Positions 15,138 through 22,911 of a stretch of 24,888 nucleotides of DNA are shown one piece after another. The notes beneath the pieces are model-generated. The model did not search any database. It was not told where the DNA came from and worked only from the letters and a program-made list of their open reading frames with translations. The DNA comes from Candidatus Helarchaeota archaeon (GTDB lineage: Archaea > Asgardarchaeota > Lokiarchaeia > Helarchaeales > JABXJV01). A program made the position numbers and the translations under genes. The DNA lies in NCBI GenBank assembly GCA_013375355.1, contig JABXJV010000488.1, positions 1 through 24,888 on the forward strand, read 5' to 3'. Position 1 is the stretch's first letter. Every line of letters begins with the position of its first letter.

Positions 15138-15501
15138 AAAATTCGTCGTAATCTTGCATTTTTTTTAAGATTTTATTCTTGAATTTTAATGATTTTAAAG
15201 GTTTCACTCTTTCATCAGCGTCAATAGATTCATTATCTTTCAAGGGCTTTCTCTGAGAAACCATATTAAGCATACATTTTCCATCTGTTGCCATTTTATA
15301 TTTTACACAAAAAGAGTATTTACACTTATGACCTTCACAAATTTCTCCAGGGGCAAAGTTACAATCTACAACTAAATTAGAACCTTTTCTGAATCTGCGC
15401 CCTAAATCTTTTTGTTGACATCTTAAGAATTTACATGTAGGAGTGCAGTTTTTTATATTTCGGCCTTTGCTAATAGGCACCATTAGTTTGCTCCTTTTCA
15501 T
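15136..15501 (-). CDS. Small Cys-rich, probably metal-binding protein
   Basis: I do not recognise this 121-residue protein. It has eight cysteines in its first two thirds (Cys19, 23, 28, 47, 55, 60, 65, 76) with a His at 58, enough for two zinc sites or an iron-sulfur cluster. The N-terminus and the tail after residue 84 are Lys/Arg-rich and look disordered, which suggests nucleic-acid contact. There is no membrane segment. The ATG at 15501 follows a TATA-like stretch (TTTTTATATAAT on the minus strand, near 15525-15536) by about 30 bases, so the message may be nearly leaderless. Two copies of a 12-base direct repeat lie farther upstream. Confidence 0.65.
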   Translation of the reverse strand: MKRSKLMVPISKGRNIKNCTPTCKFLRCQQKDLGRRFRKGSNLVVDCNFAPGEICEGHKCKYSFCVKYKMATDGKCMLNMVSQRKPLKDNESIDADERVKPLKSLKFKNKILKKMQDYDEF

Positions 15502-15554
15502 TGCCTAATTTTTTCAATCACTCAATTATATAAAAACTTTTTTAAATTAAAATT

Positions 15555-15597
15555 TTTAGTCAAAATCGAATTATTCTAAATTGAATTTAGTCAAAAT
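15555..15597. repeat. Two 12-bp direct repeats upstream of the Cys-rich gene
   Basis: TTTAGTCAAAAT occurs at 15555-15566 and again, identical, at 15586-15597, 31 bases apart (three helical turns). The copies lie upstream of the start at 15501 on the minus strand and could be a repeated regulator site. The area is very AT-rich, which weakens the case. Confidence 0.35.
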
Positions 15598-15645
15598 TAT
15601 TACTTATTTTAAATAGGGATTAAAAATCAATTTATTATATTATAT

Positions 15646-16452
15646 TTATAACTTCAATTCAGATAAAAGTAAGGATAATTTTTCGATTTGTTCATTAACC
15701 TCATTTATTTTGTTTTCATAAGCTTTCTTAGATAATTCTCCTACTTTCAACCTTCCTTCTAAAATCCTTAATTGTTCTTCTTGTTTCTCAATATCTTTTT
15801 TTAATAATTTTTGCCAATTTTCTTCAAAGTAATATTTGTCTTTAAGTTTTTCATTAAGTTTTTTTAGTTTAGTATCATATTCACTTCTTAGTTTCTCATA
15901 TACATGAGGCTCAATTTCCTTCAAATGAAATTTGTTCTTTAAATTAGAGATTTGTTTTCTTATTTTCTTCCTTTCTTCTAATAAGTCTTCATGTGGTAAT
16001 GGTTTTTTCTCAGCCAATAATTCCTTACGTCTTTGTTTAAGTCTATTAATAGCTTCCTTCAATTTGGGGATTTCATCTTTAATTTCCTCTAATTCCTCTT
16101 CATTTAATTCTGAAAGAAAGGTATCTATTTTCTCCTTATGATCTTTTAATTTCTTATCATATTGTTTAATTTTAACACGAATATAATATTGTTCGATTAT
16201 TTCCTCAGGAATTTTTTCTGGTTTTGTTTCTTCTTTGGGAGCTACTTTAGGTTCTGGTTCCTTTGGTTTTTTTTCTTGTTCTGTTTCTATTGGAATAGAA
16301 GCTTGTTTAACTTCTGGTTTGGGAGTTGTAACACTCTCTTCCGATGTTATTATTGGTATATCTTCTTCTTCCTTTATTTTATATCCGCAATAAGGACAAT
16401 AATTGTCTTCAACAGTGATAGCTTTCTTGCAAAATGAACATTTTATTTCCAA
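15646..16452 (-). CDS. Zinc-ribbon plus long coiled-coil protein
   Basis: The protein has 268 residues in three parts. A zinc ribbon (Cys5, Cys8, Cys19, Cys22 in CSFC and CPYC) comes first. A low-complexity Pro/Glu/Lys linker (about 28-88) follows. From about 90 to the end is a heavily charged coiled coil. The coiled coil contains two copies of a pattern reading roughly 'xY-E-K-x-x-x-E-x-x-x-K-x-x-x-L' (near 182-205 and 240-262). A similar pattern occurs in the N-terminal coiled coil of the 3485-4297 protein. Such ribbon-plus-coil proteins are common in archaea and often undefined. A scaffold role is possible but not shown. It is divergent from the coiled-coil pair starting at 16662, with 209 AT-rich bases between, where I see only likely promoters. 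Confidence 0.65.
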   Translation of the reverse strand: MEIKCSFCKKAITVEDNYCPYCGYKIKEEEDIPIITSEESVTTPKPEVKQASIPIETEQEKKPKEPEPKVAPKEETKPEKIPEEIIEQYYIRVKIKQYDKKLKDHKEKIDTFLSELNEEELEEIKDEIPKLKEAINRLKQRRKELLAEKKPLPHEDLLEERKKIRKQISNLKNKFHLKEIEPHVYEKLRSEYDTKLKKLNEKLKDKYYFEENWQKLLKKDIEKQEEQLRILEGRLKVGELSKKAYENKINEVNEQIEKLSLLLSELKL

Positions 16453-16661
16453 ATAATCAGAACCTTCAGAATTTTAGGAGATAGTCAATATATAATTCTA
16501 TAAAATGTTAAGTAACTAATTTTATTTAAATTTATATTTTGGGACATTTTTTAAGACATTTTAATCATAGCAAATATTTTATCTTATGATTTACAACATT
16601 TTTATTAATAATTTGTATTAATTCTAATTAATTTTCATAACTTAAATAATGGGTTGAAAGA

Positions 16662-17060
16662 ATGGCTCAATTGACGAAAGAATTAGTTGATCGTTTAAAT
16701 GAAATATCTCAAAAATTAGATATATTTACAGAAGGTTTAGTTGGCTTAGTAGAGTCTATTAATAAACTCGGGGGAAGTACTGATTCATTATTGAGTGAAT
16801 TGAGTAATAAAATTGATAATTATGCAAATATTTTATCTACGAAGAGTCAAGAAGATTTTGAGGTATCAAAAAGTCAATTAATTTCAATAAATGAGCAAAT
16901 TGACAAAATTCGAAAAGGTGTAGGAATGGAACAAATGTTAAAGATAAGTGATTCTTTAAGCGGACTTTTAGATACATTAGGAGGAGCAGATTTCAATCCA
17001 GTGGATTTAAAAAATAATTTATCGGAAATTAAAAAATATTTAGAATCTAAAAAAGAATGA
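16662..17060 (+). CDS. Small coiled-coil protein, first gene of a pair
   Basis: I do not recognise this 132-residue protein. Almost all of it is heptad-like, with regular Leu/Ile spacing (LVDRLNEISQKLDIF, then LLSELSNKIDNYANIL), broken by Gly-containing turns near 37-39 and 108-109. There is no Cys, no TM and no signal peptide, so it is probably an oligomeric cytosolic helical protein. The next gene follows directly: the stop overlaps the first possible ATG of the neighbour, and the better-supported start is 18 bases after it. Both proteins are coiled coils, so they may form one complex. Confidence 0.6.
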   Translation: MAQLTKELVDRLNEISQKLDIFTEGLVGLVESINKLGGSTDSLLSELSNKIDNYANILSTKSQEDFEVSKSQLISINEQIDKIRKGVGMEQMLKISDSLSGLLDTLGGADFNPVDLKNNLSEIKKYLESKKE

Positions 17061-17077
17061 AATGTGAGGTAATTTTA

Positions 17078-17749
17078 ATGAGTAAAGATTCGGATAAAGT
17101 ATTACCCTTTATTACTACAGTTGTAAATGACATTTATGAAAAGGTAGGCAATCTTACAGTCTCGTTTGAAAACCTAAATGAGATGATTGGAAATATAACT
17201 AAGAATTTTGACGATAATATGAATAAACTTTCCAAAGATGTTGAAGATGTTCTGGAGGAAACACGAATGAATCGAGATCTCACCTTAGAAGCATTTTCAG
17301 ATTCGATGAATGCCTTTCTTGCAAAAATAAAGGAAATTCAAGAAGAAAGTGAAAAGACATATGAAGGAAGTGAAATGGGTACAATATTATCCCGACTTGA
17401 TACAATTTCAAATAAAATTTACGATAAATATTGGGATATTCAAATGTCATGCACAGTATCCAATTTACATTCTTTAGTTGATGTTTTGAAAGGAAATCCT
17501 AATATTGTCAGAATCCAAGTTCCAGTTGCTCAACAAGTTCAACCGATTACTCCAAGAGTGCAAGCCGCAGCACCTTTATCAGCTCCGGTACCTTCTATTA
17601 AACCAGCTCCGACTCAACCAGAAGCTGAACCCGCAAAAAAAGATGTGTTTGCTAAAAGTCCTAAATATAAAGGTGGAAGAAAATTAAAAACCCATGAAGA
17701 CAGAATGAAGGAAGCTAAGAAAAAAAAGAGACTGTTCGGTAAGTATTGA
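17078..17749 (+). CDS. Coiled-coil protein with Pro/Ala linker and basic C-terminus
   Basis: The open frame begins at ATG 17057, but GAGGT at 17066-17070 is placed correctly for the ATG at 17078. I prefer that start, which gives 223 residues. Residues about 1-140 are helical with heptads (VVNDIYEKVGNLTVSFENLNEMIGNI). Then comes a Pro/Ala/Gln-rich linker (about 155-190) and a strongly basic tail ending KKKKRLFGKY. The family is unknown to me. The layout of helical part, Pro-rich linker and short tail ending near LFG resembles the 24267-24704 protein. It forms an operon with the preceding coiled-coil gene and converges with the gene at 17755, 5 bases apart. Confidence 0.6.
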   Translation: MSKDSDKVLPFITTVVNDIYEKVGNLTVSFENLNEMIGNITKNFDDNMNKLSKDVEDVLEETRMNRDLTLEAFSDSMNAFLAKIKEIQEESEKTYEGSEMGTILSRLDTISNKIYDKYWDIQMSCTVSNLHSLVDVLKGNPNIVRIQVPVAQQVQPITPRVQAAAPLSAPVPSIKPAPTQPEAEPAKKDVFAKSPKYKGGRKLKTHEDRMKEAKKKKRLFGKY

Positions 17750-17754
17750 TTAGG

Positions 17755-18045
17755 TTAAAAATCTGATATTCGTTTTTGTTTTTCACTATCAATCATTTGG
17801 TCAACGTCGTAAATTTTCTTTATTAAATTGTAAATATCTTTTTTCTTTTTATCTGAACGTTGTTGTTTGGCAATCTTTGTTAAATTGTCAGTAAGTTCTT
17901 TTACTGGGTAAAACGTGACTTTGGTCTCACCCAATTCTCCCCAACTTTGAACCTCTCTAGAACCACCTTTAAGAAAATAGAAATCAATATTTTCCGCAAT
18001 TTCTGAATATATTTCACGGTCTTTAGACAGATCCCAAGACAGCAA
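17755..18045 (-). CDS. Small uncharacterised protein
   Basis: This 96-residue protein has an alpha/beta-looking N-terminal half (IYSEIAENIDFYFLKGGSREVQ, then TKVTFYPV) and a Lys-rich helical C-terminal half. The only good start is TTG at 18045, without a clear ribosome-binding site. The start is only 32 bases from that of the divergent gene at 18078, leaving almost no room for promoters. The sequence reads like real protein, but boundaries and function are uncertain. Confidence 0.45.
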   Translation of the reverse strand: MLSWDLSKDREIYSEIAENIDFYFLKGGSREVQSWGELGETKVTFYPVKELTDNLTKIAKQQRSDKKKKDIYNLIKKIYDVDQMIDSEKQKRISDF

Positions 18046-18077
18046 AAGAAATTGGATTAGGTTATCTATATATTGAA

Positions 18078-18512
18078 TTGTTATATGAGTTAGATCCCGA
18101 TGAATATAATGAAAGAATTATATATTCCCATGGTTCTTATAAATGCGTATATTGTAAAACTAGTATTATATCAGAGGATTTATTTATTAATGGTGAAGGA
18201 TGGGTCTGTTTCAATTGTTATTCAACTTTGGAAAAATTCATGAAGTTAGAGTTTAAATCAAGAATGTTTCCATTAGAAATTCTCTTGAATTGGGCGAGTA
18301 ATGTTTTAAAAGGATCAAGTTCATGTCCTGAACAAATTCTAGTAAAACCAAAGAATTTTGGTGGTAAATCTAGGGAATTAGCGCGTAAGATGTACCCAAA
18401 ATTAAAGATTAAACAAATTAAGGAAAAATTGGGAAATTTTATAATATGCATGGCTATTGACAATATAAGAGGACAATTAGGAATTAAACTTCGAAATTAT
18501 CGGGGAAAATAG
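18078..18512 (+). CDS. Small zinc-ribbon protein
   Basis: This 144-residue protein has a treble-clef or ribbon-like site formed by Cys23-x2-Cys26 and Cys44-x2-Cys47 (CVYC and CFNC). A basic helical C-terminal half follows, with LARKMYPKLKIKQIKEKL near 104-121. The pattern suggests nucleic-acid or protein binding. The start is unclear. TTG 18078 is the best codon in frame, but the frame stays open upstream to a TAG at 18024, with plausible protein sequence (about 17 codons) and no ATG. I do not recognise the family. Confidence 0.55.
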   Translation: MLYELDPDEYNERIIYSHGSYKCVYCKTSIISEDLFINGEGWVCFNCYSTLEKFMKLEFKSRMFPLEILLNWASNVLKGSSSCPEQILVKPKNFGGKSRELARKMYPKLKIKQIKEKLGNFIICMAIDNIRGQLGIKLRNYRGK

Positions 18513-18671
18513 TGATGTGTTCATCCTCGGAATAAAACAGGATTTGCGCAAATGTCGAAGCTTTATATATTAAAAGTATTTATCAGCGCATTTCAATAGC
18601 TTATATAAAATAAAAAGGAAGTGTTTGGAATTTCAAGATATGAAAAAAATTTTGAAGAGAGATATCAAGCA

Positions 18672-19001
18672 TTAATATTTTTCATATTTATTTATTAGAT
18701 TCTCAATTTCAGTATTTTCTGGGTCAAGATTTTGAGCTTTTTTTAAGATATTTTTTGCTTTTTTATACTTTTCTTTTTTAGCATATGCTTTTCCTAATTC
18801 AATCAAAGCATTTTTAAATTCAGGGAAAATTTTGACTGCTTTTTCATAACATTTAATTTCCTTTTTATAATCCCCAACATCTCGATATGATTTGCCTAGA
18901 TGGAACAATACTATGGGATTTTTTGGGGAAATTTTATCTGCTTTTAAAAATGAATAAATAGATTCTTGAGTATTTTTTAATTCTACGTAAGTCTGACCCA
19001 T
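18672..19001 (-). CDS. TPR-repeat protein, probably 5'-truncated
   Basis: This 109-residue fragment holds about three tetratricopeptide repeats (LGKSYRDVGDYKKEIKCYEKAV and LGKAYAKKEKYKKAKNILKKAQ), ending with a short helix. ATG 19001 lies inside a repeat, not before one. The same frame continues upstream to 19109 with TPR-like sequence but meets a TAA and offers no normal start. It is therefore either a remnant of a longer TPR gene or a shortened but functional one. It resembles the large TPR protein at 19913-21445, so local duplication followed by decay is possible. Confidence 0.55.
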   Translation of the reverse strand: MGQTYVELKNTQESIYSFLKADKISPKNPIVLFHLGKSYRDVGDYKKEIKCYEKAVKIFPEFKNALIELGKAYAKKEKYKKAKNILKKAQNLDPENTEIENLINKYEKY

Positions 19002-19109
19002 GTTATTCCAATAAATCCATGTCCTTGGAAATATTGAAATTGCCTTTTCAAAGTATTTAAGAGCATCATCATAGTTTTTTAATTTTAGATGTATTAAACC
19101 AAAATCAAA
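19002..19109 (-). pseudogene. Upstream TPR remnant in frame with the 18672-19001 gene
   Basis: The 36 codons before ATG 19001 read as a TPR unit (LKNYDDALKYFEKAISIF, then PRTWIYWNNMGQ). They are cut off by TAA at 19110-19112, and no ATG, GTG or TTG lies in frame. The stretch overlaps the end of the small membrane ORF at 19094-19297. Confidence 0.5.
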
Positions 19110-19297
19110 TTAGAATAAATTAAGACTACTTGAATTATTAAAATAAAGAATGTTATAAAATAAAAAAAAATTTTTGAATCGTTTGATATTAAATGAAATT
19201 CATTAAATTTAATAGATATTATTGTAACGACTAATTGAATAACTGAGATGATCATTATAGCAGTAATGAGTAAAGGATCTGGGTTATTAAACATCAA
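19094..19297 (-). CDS. Small two-TM membrane protein
   Basis: The protein has 67 residues with two hydrophobic segments (about 9-28 and 43-65) joined by a short polar loop, and no other motif. The ATG at 19297 has a GGGTGG stretch a few bases upstream on the minus strand, which supports translation. It overlaps the truncated TPR frame at its 3' end. Function unknown. It lies 36 bases after the membrane-anchored protein at 19334-19570 on the same strand and may share its transcript. Confidence 0.45.
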   Translation of the reverse strand: MMFNNPDPLLITAIMIISVIQLVVTIISIKFNEFHLISNDSKIFFYFITFFILIIQVVLIYSNLILV

Positions 19298-19333
19298 TTA
19301 AACCACCCTATATATAAAATAATTTTATCCAAA

Positions 19334-19570
19334 CTAATATTTAAGCATATTGAAGAAAATAGTAAAGACAATTTCTTCAACATAGATAGTTTCTGTATCA
19401 GTCGATTGGGGAGTTTGACCATTATCATCTTCTGCTTTAGGTATTTGGGATAGAAATATCAATGGGTTCATAGTTTCTGGCTTTGTTACCGCTAAATAGC
19501 CGAATGTAAGACCAAAAGCTCCTAACATAAGAGCAATGATAGTAATTGCTCCCAAAATGTTTTTTTTCAT
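19334..19570 (-). CDS. Small protein with N-terminal membrane anchor or signal sequence
   Basis: This 78-residue protein starts MKKN and has a hydrophobic, Gly-containing segment at about 5-28, typical of a signal peptide or TM anchor. It then continues as a polar, Thr/Gln-rich and acidic tail of about 50 residues that would face outside. The start is well supported by GGGGGT six bases before the ATG at 19570. I do not recognise the family. Confidence 0.55.
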   Translation of the reverse strand: MKKNILGAITIIALMLGAFGLTFGYLAVTKPETMNPLIFLSQIPKAEDDNGQTPQSTDTETIYVEEIVFTIFFNMLKY

Positions 19571-19660
19571 GTTATTACCCCCGATTTTTATTTTTTGGGT
19601 TATTTATTATTTATCATAAAGTCTATTTAATTTTTTAAAAACGATAAAAATCATTAAATT

Positions 19661-19822
19661 ATGGACTTTGAAGTAAATTATTTTTATTTTGACTGGCAAT
19701 TTAACTTAAAATGTCAATGTGGGAGGCTTTTAAGGGAACATGGAACAAATCATTCAAACGAGTTTAAATGTGAATGCGGGAGAATTTATAAAGTGATACC
19801 GAAAGTGGTTAGAATTAAATGA
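19661..19822 (+). CDS. 53-residue zinc-ribbon protein
   Basis: This short gene encodes an aromatic N-terminus (MDFEVNYFYFDWQFNL) followed by two CxCG knuckles (CQCGR, Cys18 and Cys20; CECGR, Cys37 and Cys39) and a basic end. Four cysteines in two near-identical knuckles strongly suggest a single zinc site. The ORF fits between the divergent gene at 19570 and the TPR gene at 19913, on the same strand as the latter. No strong ribosome-binding site is seen. Confidence 0.6.
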   Translation: MDFEVNYFYFDWQFNLKCQCGRLLREHGTNHSNEFKCECGRIYKVIPKVVRIK

Positions 19823-19912
19823 TTATAAATATCATAATTAATTATAATAAATTGTAAAGTACAAAGAACTTGGGGGAAAACAAATTCCAAAGACCAAGAA
19901 TTTAACAAGAGG

Positions 19913-21445
19913 ATGAAGATGCAAAAAAAAAATAAGAAAGAAACTGCTTTAAAATCTTATAAAATTGCAGAGAAATATTATCAAAAAAGTGTTGATGAAA
20001 GCGGGAGTTTAATAATAAGACTTCGGGGAAATATTAAAGCAGCTATTAAATTATATAAAAAAACAGTTAAAATCGACTCGCAATATAGTATGGCTTGGTT
20101 TAGAATGGGAGATCTTTATTCTCGTGGCCCTTTTATGGACGATAAAAAAATGATTAAATGTAGCAAGAAAGCGATAAAATGTTTCAAGAAAGATGTTAAA
20201 ATAAACCCTCAAAATAATAATGCTTGGTTTAACATGGGAAAATCTTACACTAGGTTAAAAAATCCTCAGAAAGCGATTGAATGTTTTAAGAAAGCTGCCG
20301 AAATTGACCCTCAAAATAGTAGTACTTGGATTTGGATGGGATATATGTACAAGGATTTAAAAAATTATAAAAAAGTTATTGAATGTTGTAAGAAAGCACT
20401 AAAGATCGATAATCAAAATGTTATGACGTGGCTCCAAATGGCATCAGCTTATATGGAACTAGGAGACATTCAAAAAGCGGCTGAATCTATCGGCAATTTT
20501 GATCCACAAATGAAGGCGGAAATGCTATCCAAAATAAATGCAATAGAAAGAACTAGAATAGAACCTAGGAAAATTAGAAAGAGGGTATACATAACTAGGA
20601 GTAAACCGTTCAAGAAAACCGTAGAATTAAAAGATCGGCCAAAGAAGAAAGAAGCGAAAACAGCTGAAGAGTGGTTTCAAATGGGTCTAGAGTTTGAAGA
20701 AAAAACAGGTGTTTTAGATGGAAATGGTCTTTTAAAGGAAAATTTAAAGGAAAATTTCAAAGATATTATAAATAAAAGTGATGAAAAAAAAGCAATAGAA
20801 ATGGTAGAATATATTGAAAAAGCAATTAAATCTTTCGAAAATGCAATAATACTAGCCCCTGATAATGAAGAGGCTTGGTTTCATTTAGGAATGCTTAATA
20901 TTGGCAATAATCCAGAAAAAGGAATTAAAGCGTTAGAAAAAGCTGTTAAAGTAAACCCAAAATTTTTGAAAGGTTGGATTAGATTAGGAATTGCCTGTAG
21001 TAATAATAGAGCATACAAAAAAGCGATTAAATATAGTCAGAAAGCGATAGAATTGGACCCTCAAGATAGAGAAGCTTGGAATACTATTGGATTTTCGTAT
21101 AATCAACTTAAAAAATATGATAAAAGCCTCGAATTTTGTCAAAAAGCACTTGATATAGATCCACACTTTAAAGAGGCTTTGAGAAATATTGGATATGCCC
21201 ATTACTTCAAAAAAAATTATAAAAAAGCCATTAAGATTAGTGAAAAAATCGTTGAAATATATCCTAATTCAGTTGAAGATTGGTATAATCTTTCAAATCT
21301 TTATGGTAATTTGAATGACATGAAAAATCTTATAAGATGTCTTAAGGAAGTCGTTAAACTTGAACCTAACCATATTAAAGCTTTGAATAAACTATCAACT
21401 ATCAAAAGAAGCAATAAAAAATATAAAAAATACTTCCAAAAATGA
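19913..21445 (+). CDS. Large TPR-repeat protein
   Basis: This 510-residue protein is built from about nine or ten tetratricopeptide repeats in two blocks, residues about 40-195 and 245-505. Examples are AWFNMGKSYTRLKNPQKAIE and AWNTIGFSYNQLKKYDKSLE, many ending in the KIDPQN-type turn. A basic, repeat-free linker lies between the blocks (about 205-240). It has no signal peptide or TM, so it is a cytosolic protein-binding scaffold by family analogy. GAGG at 19911-19914 is better spaced for ATG 19919 than for ATG 19913, so the true protein may be two residues shorter. Partners are not evident from the neighbours. Confidence 0.75.
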   Translation: MKMQKKNKKETALKSYKIAEKYYQKSVDESGSLIIRLRGNIKAAIKLYKKTVKIDSQYSMAWFRMGDLYSRGPFMDDKKMIKCSKKAIKCFKKDVKINPQNNNAWFNMGKSYTRLKNPQKAIECFKKAAEIDPQNSSTWIWMGYMYKDLKNYKKVIECCKKALKIDNQNVMTWLQMASAYMELGDIQKAAESIGNFDPQMKAEMLSKINAIERTRIEPRKIRKRVYITRSKPFKKTVELKDRPKKKEAKTAEEWFQMGLEFEEKTGVLDGNGLLKENLKENFKDIINKSDEKKAIEMVEYIEKAIKSFENAIILAPDNEEAWFHLGMLNIGNNPEKGIKALEKAVKVNPKFLKGWIRLGIACSNNRAYKKAIKYSQKAIELDPQDREAWNTIGFSYNQLKKYDKSLEFCQKALDIDPHFKEALRNIGYAHYFKKNYKKAIKISEKIVEIYPNSVEDWYNLSNLYGNLNDMKNLIRCLKEVVKLEPNHIKALNKLSTIKRSNKKYKKYFQK

Positions 21446-21561
21446 TGATGGAAAGGGGAATGAAATAATGCCGGTATTAATATAATTAATATTGTACAAA
21501 AAGTTAAAATTCTAGTTTTATCAGGAAGAATTAAAAAGTCTTAACCAGTGAGGAAAATTAA

Positions 21562-22416
21562 TTGACTATACAACCATTTTCATGTTCTCATTGTGGTAAG
21601 TGCTGTAAAGATATTAGTAAAAAAAACATTCATCTGCCCCTCCCAGCACCCATGGTTAACGCAGATTCCTCAGCAGTCGGGTATCCCGTCCACGATCGAG
21701 GTTTAATGGTAAATGCTTTGGAACGAGAGGATATTATTAAACTTGCCAAAAAACATTCTATGAAAATAAGGTTTTTTCCGCTTCTTGGGTATTTTTGTAA
21801 AAAATTCAAAGCAATTTTTACCGTAACATATATTCTAGTCTGTGATAATTGCCCATTTTATATTTCAGACAAATGTATTATTTATAAGCAACGCCCCTTA
21901 ACTTGTAGATCCTATCCCATAATATTAAACCCACAGGGAGTGCTTCCCCCCGTAACTGGCGATAAACGCTGCCCCAGCTCCACTGTCTTTTCACACATTC
22001 CCGATTATTGGTCTACTCACATTAAATTACCAAATTATTATAAATTTGTATATGCGTTACTAGAAGATAATTACGTTGCCGCTCTCAAAATGTATTATTT
22101 CCTTGAATTGGTGCAAAAAGAATTGGAAAGAGTCGAAAAAAAGAAATTAATTATGTGGGAGAATTTCACCCGAACTTATCAAAAACAGTACAAGAAGTTC
22201 CAAATAGTGGATTTATTTAGTTATTTGCGTAAACACGACTATTATAGCAAAAAGAAGTATGAAAAATTAAAGGATGGATTTCACTCTATGCAGATTAATA
22301 AACTCTTCAAAAGACTCAAATTAAAATTATCTGTTCCGTCACCCAGGGAAATTAGAAAGAAAGGATTGGAAAATCTTCTACCTTCGGACATCCAACCCTC
22401 TAGCGGAAAAATATAA
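21562..22416 (+). CDS. YkgJ-family CxxCxxCC cysteine-cluster protein
   Basis: The 284-residue protein opens with the YkgJ signature CSHCGKCC (Cys8, 11, 14, 15). The family's second half is also present: Cys94-x2-Cys97, Cys105 and Cys115 in CDNCPFYISDKC and RPLTCRSYP. Such proteins bind zinc or an iron-sulfur cluster, and their function is unsettled. The C-terminal 130 residues are helical and Lys-rich and go beyond the usual domain. The start is TTG at 21562, with GAGG about 8 bases upstream. Residues about 24-50 are coded by noticeably GC-richer DNA (21630-21710) than the neighbours, possibly an inserted segment or a sign of transfer. Confidence 0.75.
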   Translation: MTIQPFSCSHCGKCCKDISKKNIHLPLPAPMVNADSSAVGYPVHDRGLMVNALEREDIIKLAKKHSMKIRFFPLLGYFCKKFKAIFTVTYILVCDNCPFYISDKCIIYKQRPLTCRSYPIILNPQGVLPPVTGDKRCPSSTVFSHIPDYWSTHIKLPNYYKFVYALLEDNYVAALKMYYFLELVQKELERVEKKKLIMWENFTRTYQKQYKKFQIVDLFSYLRKHDYYSKKKYEKLKDGFHSMQINKLFKRLKLKLSVPSPREIRKKGLENLLPSDIQPSSGKI

Positions 22417-22493
22417 AATATAAAAAACGCTCTTCAAAAGCGGCATACACCGATATCCCCCAAAGAACAGTATATTGTATCGGATACGATCTT

Positions 22494-22661
22494 GATTTTT
22501 AGGATACGAAATGATGAATTTTAGGACATGAATCTGAATTCTAGGACACGAAATATTGAATTTTAGGACACGAATTTGAATTTTAGGATACAAAATGATG
22601 AATTTTAGGTTACGAATTTGAATTTTAGGATACAAAATAATGAATTTTAGGATACAAATTT
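22494..22661. repeat. Dimeric tandem repeat, four 42-bp units
   Basis: Eight half units that begin GAATTTTAGGA and continue TACGAA or CACGAA alternate strictly in length, 22, 20, 22, 20 and so on. Starts are at 22494, 22516, 22536, 22558, 22578, 22600, 22620 and 22642. This gives a 42-bp higher-order unit repeated four times, ending just before the stop of the gene at 22671. Because 42 is a multiple of three, the minus strand stays open as a 14-residue periodic peptide. I treat that as a side effect rather than a gene. No dyad symmetry within the unit and no CRISPR-like spacers are seen. Confidence 0.9.
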
Positions 22662-22670
22662 GAATTTTTA

Positions 22671-22874
22671 CTAATCCTTATGTAAAATTTCTAAGTCCTC
22701 TGGACACTCATAATATGTAGTAATTACATATTGAGCATAACTTCTCTCTCCTTCCGTTATTATGACACAATCATAGCAGTAAAACTTTTTGCAAATTTTG
22801 CAATACAACAAGACCTCTTTTAGTGGACCTGTTTTACCACATTTAGTGCATTTTTCTTCCATTTTAGATTCCAT
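22671..22874 (-). CDS. Small cross-brace-type zinc-binding protein
   Basis: This 67-residue protein has eight possible ligands in pairs: Cys9/Cys12, Cys25/Cys28, Cys33/Cys36, and Cys57/His65. The order and spacing suit a two-zinc cross-brace fold of the RING, FYVE or B-box sort. The core reads CTKCGKTG, YCKICKKFYCYDC. Without a longer context the exact class and function remain open. The ATG at 22874 (a second lies 4 codons inside) is 37 bases from the end of the membrane ORF at 22912 on the same strand. Its 3' end abuts the tandem repeat. Confidence 0.6.
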   Translation of the reverse strand: MESKMEEKCTKCGKTGPLKEVLLYCKICKKFYCYDCVIITEGERSYAQYVITTYYECPEDLEILHKD

Positions 22875-22911
22875 AATTAACTACACCAATTTTGTTTTCA
22901 ATTAAGTGAGA

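Noticed and set aside
18620..18700. Short plus-strand ORF from GTG near 18620
   Set aside because: It has 26 codons, no family, overlaps the 3' end of the TPR gene, and its ribosome-binding site would be too close.
22511..22537. Box C-like ATGATGA and CTGA within the tandem repeat
   Set aside because: The second C/D pair is missing, there is no terminal stem, and the motifs arise from repeat variants.
22378..22635. Minus-strand 85-codon open frame with 14-residue periodic peptide
   Set aside because: It is produced by the 42-bp tandem repeat, needs a TTG start inside a repeat, and runs into the antisense of the YkgJ-type gene. I treat it as non-coding.
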